Assembly (NCBI RefSeq): GCF_014651835.1
Contig: NZ_BMXQ01000002.1
Span: 496,001 to 560,000 of the forward strand
Source of the DNA: Pigmentiphaga litoralis
GTDB taxonomy: Bacteria > Pseudomonadota > Gammaproteobacteria > Burkholderiales > Burkholderiaceae_B
Reading direction: 5' to 3'
Length of the DNA: 64,000 nucleotides
Below are positions 15,373 to 23,831 of the stretch, piece after piece; the first letter of the stretch is position 1, and the number at the start of each line of letters is the position of its first letter. The position numbers and the translations under genes were made by a program. The notes under the pieces are model-generated. The model was not told the origin of the DNA and made no database searches. It saw only the letters and a program-made list of their open reading frames with translations.

Positions 15373-16341
15373 ATGTTGTTGAGGACACTGTTGTTGAATC
15401 TGGTTGCCGTCACCGCCTTGAGCCCCAGCGTCGTCAGCGCCCAGGCGCGCTCGGAGCCGATACGGTTGGTGGTTGGATTTGCGCCTGGCGGTCCGACCGA
15501 TGCGGTGGCTCGCATTGCGGCGGAAATCCTGACCGCAAAGTTGGGCGCGTCGGTACTAGTGGAAAATCGGCCCGGCGCCAGCGGTGCGATTGCGGCAAGT
15601 GCCGTGTCCAACGCCAAGCCCGATGGCAATACGCTGCTGGTCAACGTCGTGGCGGACATCGTCAACCCGGTGATCGCGCGTGAAAAAGACAACGTCATCA
15701 CCAAACGATTCATGCCCGTGGTGCTCCTGGCCGAGTCCCCGAACGTGCTGGTGGTGCACCCCTCGGTCAAGGGAAACACTGCCAAGGAATTCATCGCAAT
15801 CGGACGGACCAGCGCCAAGGACACGTTCAGCTACGGGTCCGCGGGTCTGGGCACCGTCAGCCATTTATCGGGTGTGCTGTTCGCCGATGCAACGGGGATA
15901 CCGATGCTCCACGTCCCTTACAAGGGGACGGGCCCCGCGCAGGTTGACCTGCTCGCCGGCCGGATTCCACTGATGTTCGACAACCTGATCAACGGACTGG
16001 CGAACGCAAAGGCCGGCAGCGTCAGGGCGCTGGCTGTCACCTCGACAAAACGCTGGCCAGGCGCGCCCGATTTGCCCACGCTGGCAGAAGCGGGCCTGCC
16101 CGACACTGACCTGGTGTCCGTGTTCGGGCTGGTCGCACCGTTAGGTACGCCCAAGGCGGCGGTGGACCGCATCGCTTCCGCATTGCTGGAAGGTATGACC
16201 GCGCCTGACATCCGCAACCGGCTCAATCAGATCGGCGCCGAGCCTGGTACCCTGAATGCGCAGGCCTACGGGGCCTACCTTGACACGCAGACGCAGCGCT
16301 GGGAAAAGCTGGTCGCGGCCGGCAAGTTCGACTTGAAATGA
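15373..16341 (+). CDS. Bug/TctC-family periplasmic solute-binding protein
   Basis: A 322-residue protein. The Sec signal peptide ends near 'VSA|QA' (residue 23), followed by the family opening 'PIRLVVGFAPGGPTDAVAR', then 'VENRPGASGAIA', 'SYGSAGLGTVSHLSG', 'VPYKGTGPAQVDLLAGRI' and 'WPGAPDLPTLAEAGLP'. These receptors bind small carboxylates, amides or vitamins and in Burkholderiales are often encoded without a membrane partner. GAGACGG-like purines precede ATG 15373. It sits 64 bases after the TRAP receptor and 21 bases before the dehydrogenase, so it is probably in the same operon. Confidence 0.92.
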   Translation: MLLRTLLLNLVAVTALSPSVVSAQARSEPIRLVVGFAPGGPTDAVARIAAEILTAKLGASVLVENRPGASGAIAASAVSNAKPDGNTLLVNVVADIVNPVIAREKDNVITKRFMPVVLLAESPNVLVVHPSVKGNTAKEFIAIGRTSAKDTFSYGSAGLGTVSHLSGVLFADATGIPMLHVPYKGTGPAQVDLLAGRIPLMFDNLINGLANAKAGSVRALAVTSTKRWPGAPDLPTLAEAGLPDTDLVSVFGLVAPLGTPKAAVDRIASALLEGMTAPDIRNRLNQIGAEPGTLNAQAYGAYLDTQTQRWEKLVAAGKFDLK

Positions 16342-16362
16342 CCTTACCGTCGGGAGACACGC

Positions 16363-17322
16363 GTGAAGATTGCCGTTCTGGATGACTACCACGGTGTCGC
16401 CGGCGCCTATGCCGACTGGAAAACGCTGGGCGACGATGCCAAGGTCACGACCTTCCCGCATTACCTGCCGGAAGGCCTGGAACGCGACGCAGCCTTGAAG
16501 CCATTCGACGTCATCATTGCCATGCGTGAGCGCACGCCGTTTCCGGCGTCCCAGATCGCCGCGCTTCCCAACCTCAAGCTGCTGGTCACGACGGGGTTGA
16601 AAAACAATGCCATCGACGTGCCGGCTTGCGTGGCGCAGGGCATTGCTGTGTGCGGCGCGCCTGGCAGCCCCGACGCCAACTTTGCCACTTCAGAGCTTGC
16701 GTGGACCTTGCTATTGGCACTGTTCAAGAACCTGCCGTATGAGAACGAATCGATGCGGCAGGGCCAGTGGCAAACGCGCATGCCTGTGCCCCTCGCTGGC
16801 AAGCGTCTTGGCGTGGTGGGACTGGGCAGGCTCGGCGCGGCCATGGCGCGAGTGGGCCTCGCCTTCGGGATGGATGTCGTGGCGTGGAGTCCCAACCTGA
16901 CCGATGACAAGGCAGCCGAAGCCGGCGTCAAACGGGTAGAGAAACACGAGCTCTTTGCCACGTCGGACGCGATCAGTCTGCATCTGGTCTTGAGCGCACG
17001 GTCGCGTCACGTGGTGGACGCGGCCGCCATTGACGCCATGAAGCCGGGCGCGTTCCTGGTCAACACGTCTCGCGCGGGTCTGGTGGACAGCGACGCGTTG
17101 ATGCGCGCCTTGATGGCGCACAAGATAGGCGGTGCCGGGCTGGATGTGTTTGACCAGGAACCGCTGCCTGCAGACCATCCGATCCGCACGCTCGACAACG
17201 TCGTGCTGACCCCGCACCTCGGATACGTCAGCGAAGACAATTTTCGTGCGTTCTACCAGAACGCACTGGCTGCCGTGCAGGCGTGGAAAGCCGGTAAGCC
17301 GATCAATGTGTTGAGTAAATAA
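16363..17322 (+). CDS. D-isomer-specific 2-hydroxyacid dehydrogenase
   Basis: A 319-residue two-domain NAD(P)-dependent dehydrogenase: Rossmann motif GLGRLG at 153-158 and the catalytic triad Arg237 ('NTSRAGL'), Glu266 ('DQEPLP') and His285 ('TPHLGY'). The family reduces 2-oxo acids to D-2-hydroxy acids or the reverse. Ser176 in 'AWSPNLT', in place of an Asp at the end of the second Rossmann strand, points to NADPH use (inference). It ends the operon begun by the RraA-like aldolase, which fits interconversion of the 2-oxo acid released by the aldolase. Confidence 0.9.
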   Translation: MKIAVLDDYHGVAGAYADWKTLGDDAKVTTFPHYLPEGLERDAALKPFDVIIAMRERTPFPASQIAALPNLKLLVTTGLKNNAIDVPACVAQGIAVCGAPGSPDANFATSELAWTLLLALFKNLPYENESMRQGQWQTRMPVPLAGKRLGVVGLGRLGAAMARVGLAFGMDVVAWSPNLTDDKAAEAGVKRVEKHELFATSDAISLHLVLSARSRHVVDAAAIDAMKPGAFLVNTSRAGLVDSDALMRALMAHKIGGAGLDVFDQEPLPADHPIRTLDNVVLTPHLGYVSEDNFRAFYQNALAAVQAWKAGKPINVLSK

Positions 17323-17501
17323 GCAGAAAAGACGTCACGCCGCAGGCTGGCCTTGTGCGAGCCGCGGCAGCCCGCATACGCATGTGCTGACAGGGTTTGG
17401 ACCTTGCAGCATGCCCGCAGGCGATGCGCCGGTACGCAACTTGCTGCATGCCCCTCCACAGATAGCACCCCCGCTAGACATCGCTACCAAGGAGGCAGTC
17501 A

Positions 17502-17930
17502 GTGGCCCACGTCATCGAACACCGCTACCACGTCACCCTACAACCGTTGCACGCCGTCTTTCTGGCAGGCACGGTGCCCTTGTTTCTGGGCGCCTTGCTC
17601 AGCGACGCCGCCTATGCCAAAACCTTCCACATCCAGTGGAGCAACTTCGCGTCCTGGCTGATTGCGGGCGCGCTGGTATTTGCGGGCATCGCACTTGTTT
17701 TTGCGCTGGTTGATCTTTTCCGGCCTTACCAACGGGCACGGGGCAGTGTGCCGTACTTCGTGGTCTTGCTGGCCACCTGGATACTCGGGTTCATCAACGC
17801 ACTCTGGCACGCTCGGGATGCCTGGGCGATGATGCCTTTGGGGCTGATCCTGTCGATCGTCGTGACTCTGCTCGCTTGCCTGGCCTGCTGGCTGGGTTTC
17901 CGTACACCACGCGTCATGGGGCCGCTATGA
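17502..17930 (+). CDS. DUF2231-family membrane protein
   Basis: A 142-residue protein with four hydrophobic spans (about residues 20-38, 48-72, 82-102 and 110-132) and the family hallmark 'LHAVFLAGTVPLFLGALLSDAAY'. It starts with GTG; AAGGAGG six bases upstream makes that start firm. Its stop overlaps the dehydrogenase start (ATGA), so the two proteins are made together. DUF2231 proteins next to PQQ-type sugar dehydrogenases are a recurrent pairing, and an electron-transfer or anchoring role is a reasonable guess. Confidence 0.82.
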   Translation: MAHVIEHRYHVTLQPLHAVFLAGTVPLFLGALLSDAAYAKTFHIQWSNFASWLIAGALVFAGIALVFALVDLFRPYQRARGSVPYFVVLLATWILGFINALWHARDAWAMMPLGLILSIVVTLLACLACWLGFRTPRVMGPL

Positions 17931-19438
17931 CTATGAAATACGCAAGCTCGATCGCCATCGTTACGTTGACCGCTCTGCTGGGCGCATGCGGCGATAAACC
18001 TGAACCGGTCCAGGTAGGGGCGGATCCGCAACTGCCCGAGCCCTCGCGTGGGCTGTTGCCGGACATGGTGATTGCCACGCCGGCGCCGTGGGGGGACAAG
18101 ATCCCTGTGGTGCCGCAGGGCTATACCGTGACCGCCATTGCCACTGACCTGAAGATTCCACGGCAGACCCTGGTCTTGCCCAACGGGGACATTCTGGTGG
18201 CCGAAGGGCGCGGCGGCGCGGCGCCCGACCTGAAGCCGAAAGATGTGATTGCCGCGGTGATCAAGTCCAAGGGCACCAGCTCGGTCAAGGGCGGCAATCG
18301 CCTGAGCCTGCTGCGCGATGCCGATGGCGACGGCAAGTATGAAACGTCTACGGTCTTTGCTGAAAACCTGAATGCGCCGTATGGCCTGGCTTTGGTCGAC
18401 AACATCTTGTATGTCGCCAACCAGGATGCCCTGGTGCGGTTCGACTACAAGGAAGGCCAGACGCAGGCCAGCGGCCCACCTCAGCTGGTTACCTTGCTGC
18501 CGTCGGATATCAACCACCACTGGACCAAGTCGCTGGCGGCGAGTGCAGACGGCCAGTATCTGTATGTCGGTATCGGATCGAACAGCAACATTACCGAACG
18601 CGGCATGACGGCGGAAGTCGATCGCGCCATGGTGTGGCGGGTCAACGCGCGCACGGGTGAGCACATGGCGTATGCCACGGGCCTTCGCAACCCGACGGCG
18701 CTGACCATCCAGCCCGAGACGGGGCAGTTGTGGGCCGTCGTGAACGAACGGGATGAAATCGGTCCCAACCTGGTTCCGGATTACCTGACGTCGGTGCGAG
18801 AAGGCGCCTTCTACGGCTGGCCGTACAGCTATTGGGGGCAGAATGCCGATGACCGTGTCCGGCCCCAGAACCCCGACAAGGTCGCGGCGGCAGTCAAGCC
18901 GGACTATGCGCTCGGCTCGCATGTGGCGGCGCTGGGTGTCGATTTCTCGACCACTGCAATGGGGACCCAGTTCGCCAATGGGGTGTTCGTGGGTGAACAT
19001 GGCAGCTGGAACCGCAAGGATCCGGTCGGCTACAAGGTCGTGTTCGTGCCCTTCAACCAGGGACGGCCGACAGGGCAACCGGTGGACTTCGTGACCGGTT
19101 TCCGGGATGACGACGGGACGACCCGGGGCCGTCCGGTAGGCGTGACGGTGGATCCGCGCGGCGCGCTGATCGTGGCGGACGATCTGGCCAACACGATCTG
19201 GCGCGTGGCGCCGGTGCAGTCGGCGTCTGCGCCGCAGGCCGTGCCACCGGCGGCGGCGCCCGCTGCTTCCCCGGTGACGCCGGCGGAGCCTGCAGCAGGC
19301 GCCCAACCGGCCGCGCCAGCTGATCCAGCGCCGGCCGCGCCAGCAGCGCCGGCTGACCCAGCGCCAACGGTTCCGCCCGCATCGCCCGCGCCAGCGGATC
19401 CGGCTCCGGCTGCTCCGCCAACTCTGTCGCCGAGCTGA
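17927..19438 (+). CDS. Sorbosone/soluble aldose dehydrogenase-family lipoprotein
   Basis: A 503-residue protein. The signal peptide has lipobox 'LLGAC' (Cys21), then a six-bladed beta-propeller of the sorbosone/glucose dehydrogenase (PQQ) class: 'ILVAEGRGGAAP', 'LYVGIGSNSN', 'YATGLRNPTALTIQPETG', 'EGAFYGWPYSYWG', 'FVGEHGSWNRKDPVGYKV' and 'GRPVGVTVDPRGALIVADD'. It would oxidise a sugar or alcohol in the periplasm using PQQ. The last 70 or so residues are an Ala/Pro-rich tail, unusual for the family, possibly a spacer or cell-wall-spanning segment. The start overlaps the DUF2231 gene. Confidence 0.85.
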   Translation: MTMKYASSIAIVTLTALLGACGDKPEPVQVGADPQLPEPSRGLLPDMVIATPAPWGDKIPVVPQGYTVTAIATDLKIPRQTLVLPNGDILVAEGRGGAAPDLKPKDVIAAVIKSKGTSSVKGGNRLSLLRDADGDGKYETSTVFAENLNAPYGLALVDNILYVANQDALVRFDYKEGQTQASGPPQLVTLLPSDINHHWTKSLAASADGQYLYVGIGSNSNITERGMTAEVDRAMVWRVNARTGEHMAYATGLRNPTALTIQPETGQLWAVVNERDEIGPNLVPDYLTSVREGAFYGWPYSYWGQNADDRVRPQNPDKVAAAVKPDYALGSHVAALGVDFSTTAMGTQFANGVFVGEHGSWNRKDPVGYKVVFVPFNQGRPTGQPVDFVTGFRDDDGTTRGRPVGVTVDPRGALIVADDLANTIWRVAPVQSASAPQAVPPAAAPAASPVTPAEPAAGAQPAAPADPAPAAPAAPADPAPTVPPASPAPADPAPAAPPTLSPS

Positions 19439-19456
19439 TCGGCGCAGGCGCCTGCT

Positions 19457-19495
19457 AAAAAGCCGCTGACTCATCGTGAGTCAGCGGCTTTTTTT
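19457..19495. terminator. Bidirectional terminator between convergent genes
   Basis: A near-perfect 17-bp stem AAAAAGCCGCTGACTCA / TGAGTCAGCGGCTTTTT with a three-base loop TCG and T runs on both strands. It separates the rightward dehydrogenase from the leftward GGDEF-EAL gene. Confidence 0.9.
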
Positions 19496-19516
19496 CGCCC
19501 GTCGTATCTCGATGCG

Positions 19517-21664
19517 TTAAATCGGCGCGGGCTTGTGCAAGGCAAACCCCTGGGCATAATCAATATGCAGCGATTTGAGCAGCGGGATCAACGCCTCGGA
19601 TTCCACCGATTCGGCAATGGTCCGCATATTCATCGTCTGCGCGACCTTGATCACGGCTTCGACAATGATGGCGCTGGCCGGCTGATCCAGGATGGCCTTG
19701 ACGAACTCGCCGTCGATCTTGACGTAATGCACCGGCAGGTGCCGCAGGTACGTAAAGGAAGCCATGCCTCTGCCGAAGTCGTCGAGCGCGAACTGAAAGC
19801 CCATCGCGATCAGCCGTTGCATGGCGTCGGCAGTGCGTTTCACGTTCGACAATGCGGCCGTCTCGGTCACCTCGAAGCAGATGCGGCTTGACGTGACCAG
19901 CGGATAGGTTTCCAAGGACGCTTCAACAAAGGCCAGAAACCCGGGCGCGCTCAGGGTGATGCCCGAGAGGTTGATGAAGTAGCAGGGCGGCTCGCCAGCC
20001 AGTAAGGACTGGGCCTGGATATGGGCGAACGTCTTGCGGACAATGTGCCGATCGAACTCCTCGATCAGGCCAAACCGTTCGGCGGCGGGTATGAACGCGC
20101 CCGGCAGCACCACGGTTCCGTCCAGATCCTGTATCCGCGCCAGTACTTCGCAGAACACCTCGGGCTTATCCCTGCCGGCGTGGAACGGGACGATCCGCTG
20201 GGCATAGAGCAGCACGCGGTCTTCCCGCATGGCGTCTTTCAGGCGGGTCACGCTGTCCATGTCCTGCTGTTGCTGCCTGACCTCTTCATCGCTGGGCAAG
20301 CTCACCTGCACACGATTGCGCCCCTTTTCCTTTGCCAGGAAGCAGGCGGCGTCGGCCTGGGCCAGGGCGGACTCGAACGACAGGCCGTCCGGCTCCCCGG
20401 CAAAGGCGACGCCCACGCTCAGGGTGATGCCGTAACGCCGGTCCTGCCACATGAAGTCGATGTTCTCGATGGCGGCGCACAGGCGGTTCGCGAGCTCCAA
20501 GGCGTCGTCGGGTCCGCAATTGGGCCGGACCAGCACGAATTCATCGCCGCCAAACCGGGCAAGAAGATCGTCGTCCGCGCAGGCAGTCGTCAGCAGGTTG
20601 GCCACCTGGATCAGCAGGCTGTTGCCGGCGGCATGCCCCCGGCGGTCGTTGATGATCTTGAAATGGTCGATGTCCATGTACAGCAGCGCATGGGGGCCGG
20701 GGCCTGCAATGTGCTGGGTGCGCTCGGTGAATTCCCGCCGATTGATGAGGCCGGTCAGCGAGTCGTGGGCCGCCTGATAGGCGATTTCCTGGCCTAGTTC
20801 GTAGGCTTCGGTGACGTCATTGCCTTGCACGAAGATGCCGGTCACGGCGTGCGTGGCGTCAAGGATGGGCTGGTAGATCAGATCGATGAAATGCTGTTCG
20901 AACTCGCCGCCGGCTTCGCGTTGCAGCTTGATCGGCATGGCGCGGCCGACAAAGGGCGTTCCGGTCGTATACACGCGGTCGAGTTTGGCCAGGAAACCCT
21001 GTTCGATGACTTCCGGCATGACCTTGGCGAGCGGCTGGCCGATGATGGTGCGGTGACCGGCCAACTGGTAATACGCATCGTTGGCCAGCTCAAGGACATG
21101 GTTCGGACCTTGCAGGACGCAGATGAACCCCGGCGCCTGCTTGAACAGCTGCTGCAGGCGCTGGATCTCGCTCTGAAGAATGTTCTGGATGTTGCGGGTC
21201 CAGCGCTGCGTGGTGGCCTGCTGGCCGGCGATCAGGGCCACGTCCAGCGAGCCGGAATCCTGGTGATCATTCCGGACCAGTTCAGTGACGTCAGCTGCGC
21301 AGTGCAGGATCCCGCGCAGGACCGAATCGCCATCGAACACCGGGGTGTTGGACACCGTCCAGTAGCGCTCTTCGTGCACGCCCTTGGCGGCGATCGAATA
21401 CTGGATCTGCGAGATGTGATGCGGCTTTCCGCTGTCCATGACGCGCTGGTAGGAGTCGCGCATGATCTCGGACTGCTGATCGTCGGATCCAGGAAAGATG
21501 TCGAAGATCTGCCGGCCAAGCATGGCGGCGCGATCCTTGTGCACGGCGTGTTCGTACGCACTGTTGCAGGCCAGCACTGTCAGGTTGCAGTCGAGGAGCA
21601 GCGCCGGGCACGGGGCATCTTCGAACGCAACCTTGAAACCTTCTCGGGTGATAGCCGTAAGCAA
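19517..21664 (-). CDS. PAS-PAS-GGDEF-EAL cyclic-di-GMP protein
   Basis: A 715-residue cytoplasmic protein with two PAS domains (about 12-130 and 170-285), GGDEF (about 295-455, intact 'GGDEF' at 372-376) and EAL (about 470-715). The inhibitory RxxD site before GGDEF is absent (Ala at the Arg position), so no product feedback is expected. The EAL signature is EVL at 506-508, but the Glu is kept, as are 'INLSG', 'ALDDFG' and 'AESVES', so phosphodiesterase activity is plausible. TTG 21664 is chosen as the start because GGAGGAG lies eight bases upstream; the region further upstream reads poorly as protein. Confidence 0.88.
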   Translation of the reverse strand: MLTAITREGFKVAFEDAPCPALLLDCNLTVLACNSAYEHAVHKDRAAMLGRQIFDIFPGSDDQQSEIMRDSYQRVMDSGKPHHISQIQYSIAAKGVHEERYWTVSNTPVFDGDSVLRGILHCAADVTELVRNDHQDSGSLDVALIAGQQATTQRWTRNIQNILQSEIQRLQQLFKQAPGFICVLQGPNHVLELANDAYYQLAGHRTIIGQPLAKVMPEVIEQGFLAKLDRVYTTGTPFVGRAMPIKLQREAGGEFEQHFIDLIYQPILDATHAVTGIFVQGNDVTEAYELGQEIAYQAAHDSLTGLINRREFTERTQHIAGPGPHALLYMDIDHFKIINDRRGHAAGNSLLIQVANLLTTACADDDLLARFGGDEFVLVRPNCGPDDALELANRLCAAIENIDFMWQDRRYGITLSVGVAFAGEPDGLSFESALAQADAACFLAKEKGRNRVQVSLPSDEEVRQQQQDMDSVTRLKDAMREDRVLLYAQRIVPFHAGRDKPEVFCEVLARIQDLDGTVVLPGAFIPAAERFGLIEEFDRHIVRKTFAHIQAQSLLAGEPPCYFINLSGITLSAPGFLAFVEASLETYPLVTSSRICFEVTETAALSNVKRTADAMQRLIAMGFQFALDDFGRGMASFTYLRHLPVHYVKIDGEFVKAILDQPASAIIVEAVIKVAQTMNMRTIAESVESEALIPLLKSLHIDYAQGFALHKPAPI

Positions 21665-22285
21665 TGTGTCTCCTCCTGTCTGGCAGCAAAATAGGATGGC
21701 AACCGCCAAACGGGTTGCATCTGTGCGCCGCAATGCATCGGTCGCGACTGGCGTCCATATGCGGCTGCACACGCAGGAGTTTAGGTGCTGCCGGCGTTTT
21801 GTGATGCCGGGACGGCATGAAGCCGTCAAATGCGGTGTGGAACTGGTGTTGGAATGACACAGTGCAGGCCTGACAACCCGCGGTTGCCGTGCCCCCCAGG
21901 GTTTGACCGGCCTTGTCGCATGCACTTACACTCCGGCCATGATCGGCCTTCGCACCCCCATATCCATTGCCCGCGCTGCCTCGTCCTCGAGCGCCGTGCA
22001 GGCGACCGTGCGCGTCGATATCCCCCCTTGTTCTGCATGCATCCGGGTCCGATATTCGGGCGCAGTTTCCTGAGCCCGGCGATACCTCCCCCCTTTATCT
22101 GATTTGCGCATTGTTTTCATCGCCGGGCCAACAGCTCAGCGCGACTGACGCCGCTCGTACCGTTCGGGCGCGTCGATCATGGAAACACCAATGCCGTCAC
22201 ATTTTCCGTACGGGCTTCTGCCACGTCCGCTGGCTAGGTTCGCCAGCAATGCCCCGCGCTTGCCTTTCTTGCGGAGGGCCGCGTC
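21665..22285. other. Intergenic region of 621 bp
   Basis: It divides the leftward GGDEF-EAL gene from the rightward beta-solenoid gene. I see no convincing gene. It holds the upstream region of the TTG-started GGDEF-EAL gene and one sigma-70-like promoter facing right at 21903. A 44-codon ATG frame just after that promoter (21938) has no ribosome-binding site. Confidence 0.5.
21903..21932 (+). promoter_or_regulatory. Possible sigma-70 promoter for solenoid gene
   Basis: TTGACC (21903-21908), an 18-base spacer and TACACT (21927-21932). If active it gives a 5' leader of about 345 bases before the ATG at 22286. Confidence 0.35.
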
Positions 22286-23167
22286 ATGACCGACCTGGCG
22301 CTTGCCGACATTACACGCAACTTCATCAAGACCAAGGAGCCGTGTGCCGCCGGCTACCGGTGGTTCCTGCGGCGGCAGGAGTTCGGCAGCAGCTACCAGG
22401 CCCTGCTCGATGACCTGGTCCGCGACGGACGGGTGGACGACGCGTGCTGGTTGCTCGATCAGCTGGGGCCTACCAGCGATGTCTTGCGGCTTTCCGGACT
22501 GGATACCGAGGCCTTGGTGTTTGCGGGCCAGGTGGAATGCACGGGCAGCGTCGACGTCGGCACCGTATTGCGCACCGGGCGGGGCCTGACGGCACGCGGC
22601 GGTGTGTTTGCCGGCGAGCGCCTGCAGGCGGGAGACAGCCTGCTGGTGGCAGGGGCCGTCCAGTGTGGCGGGGCGATCCAGGTGGGCGCGGACATGCGCA
22701 TCGAATGGGGCGTGGACGCCACGGGCACCGTGGTGTGCGAAGGCAATGTGCGGACGGGGTGGGGCTTCGCGTCAGGCGCGGAAGCGCGTATCGGCGGCGA
22801 AGCGATGATTGGCCAGGACATGCACGTGGCCGGCGACCTGGTCTGCGGGCAGGGGGTCAAGGTGGGCGGCGACCTGCACGCGCAAGGGCAGGTCCAGGTT
22901 GGCCGCGGCATCCACGCGGGTGGGTCGGTCCGCGCCACGCGTCACATAGGTGCCGGGTGGGGCATCCGCGCCGGGGGCGACATTGTGTCGGGCGGTGCGA
23001 TCCGGGCGGGGGAAAGCCTGCTGGCAACGGGCATGATCGAGGCGGGCGCCGGCTATGGCGTGTTTGCAGGAGTCGATGTCTGCATGGACAGCTGGGAAGA
23101 CAGCGCCCGCGTGACGGCACAGTGCAAGCCTGAGCGTTTGCTGAGCGGCTGGTGGCATGCGCCATGA
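22286..23167 (+). CDS. Beta-solenoid repeat protein, unknown function
   Basis: A 293-residue protein with a GCGGAGG ribosome-binding site before ATG 22286. Residues 1-70 are a small helical domain ('DDLVRDGRVDDACWLLDQLG'). Residues 75-270 are a long run of short strands separated by Gly turns with the recurring pattern (G/A)G(x)(I/V)xAGxx(V/I), for example 'VKVGGDLHAQGQVQVGRGIH' and 'GIRAGGDIVSGGAIRAG'. This predicts a stacked beta-helix like bactofilins or hexapeptide-repeat proteins. No transferase His and no membrane segment are seen, so a structural or scaffold role is more likely than an enzyme. Confidence 0.7.
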   Translation: MTDLALADITRNFIKTKEPCAAGYRWFLRRQEFGSSYQALLDDLVRDGRVDDACWLLDQLGPTSDVLRLSGLDTEALVFAGQVECTGSVDVGTVLRTGRGLTARGGVFAGERLQAGDSLLVAGAVQCGGAIQVGADMRIEWGVDATGTVVCEGNVRTGWGFASGAEARIGGEAMIGQDMHVAGDLVCGQGVKVGGDLHAQGQVQVGRGIHAGGSVRATRHIGAGWGIRAGGDIVSGGAIRAGESLLATGMIEAGAGYGVFAGVDVCMDSWEDSARVTAQCKPERLLSGWWHAP

Positions 23168-23409
23168 GCGCAGCCCGGGTGTGCGATGTTCGCCCCTTCG
23201 GCATGCCGCGAGCTATCGGCGGATCGGGATCGCCGGCGCGCTGTTGCCGAGACGGGTCGACAGCATGTCGCGCCTGTCCGGCCGGCTTGGCTGCAGCCGC
23301 GCTGAGGCCTCTCGATAGGTGTTTTTGCAACGCCGCGACACCGTGTGAGTTTGCGTGAGCCTCTTCGCGGGCGGCGTGAGTATTCTTCGCTCGATCAGAA
23401 GGGAAGACC

Positions 23410-23805
23410 ATGCAAATTGAGTATCGTGGCCACTGGGTCGAGGTGGTCGAGCTGCAGCGCGAGGCGCTTGGCTGGACCGCACTGGCAACGGGCGGGCCGA
23501 AAGGGACGCCTGCTTCGTTCGACGTCATGACGCCGCAAACGTACGAGACCGAGCTGGAAGCGTTCGTGGCCGTGGTACGGGTGGCCAAGCGCCGGATCGC
23601 GCAACTGCTTTCGTCGTCTGCAGGCAATTACTACGTGCCGCTGTCGCGGCGCGATTATGCGCACAAGCTGCGGGCCATCAGCGCCAGTCACACCGCGCCG
23701 CGTGCGCCTGCGCCCGCCATTTCCGAACCGCTGATCGATGTGTTTCCGGGGTTTGCGGCGTGCCCGCAGGCGGTACGGTACTTTGCCGACGTCAGGAAGT
23801 ACTGA
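23410..23805 (+). CDS. Conserved-looking hypothetical protein
   Basis: A 131-residue soluble protein. Residues 1-60 look like a small alpha/beta unit ('QIEYRGHWVEVVEL', then 'FDVMTPQTYETELEAFVAVVRVAKRRIAQ'). The rest is Ala/Pro-rich with a compact C-terminal end. AAGGGAAG precedes the ATG. I do not recognise the family. It stands alone between the solenoid gene and the convergent GST gene. Confidence 0.6.
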   Translation: MQIEYRGHWVEVVELQREALGWTALATGGPKGTPASFDVMTPQTYETELEAFVAVVRVAKRRIAQLLSSSAGNYYVPLSRRDYAHKLRAISASHTAPRAPAPAISEPLIDVFPGFAACPQAVRYFADVRKY

Positions 23806-23831
23806 CGCCGACGGCAACAGCGACGCCTGCC

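Noticed and set aside
17726-19474. Long minus-strand frame over the sorbosone dehydrogenase
   Set aside because: Arg/Trp/His-rich composition and full overlap with a clear propeller gene mark it as an antisense shadow in G+C-rich DNA.
20021-21694. Plus-strand frames of 258 and 289 codons over the GGDEF-EAL gene
   Set aside because: They oppose intact PAS, GGDEF and EAL motifs and carry no motif of their own.
21938-22072. Small 44-codon gene after the 21903 promoter
   Set aside because: No ribosome-binding site and no clear coding character; leaderless translation cannot be judged from sequence.
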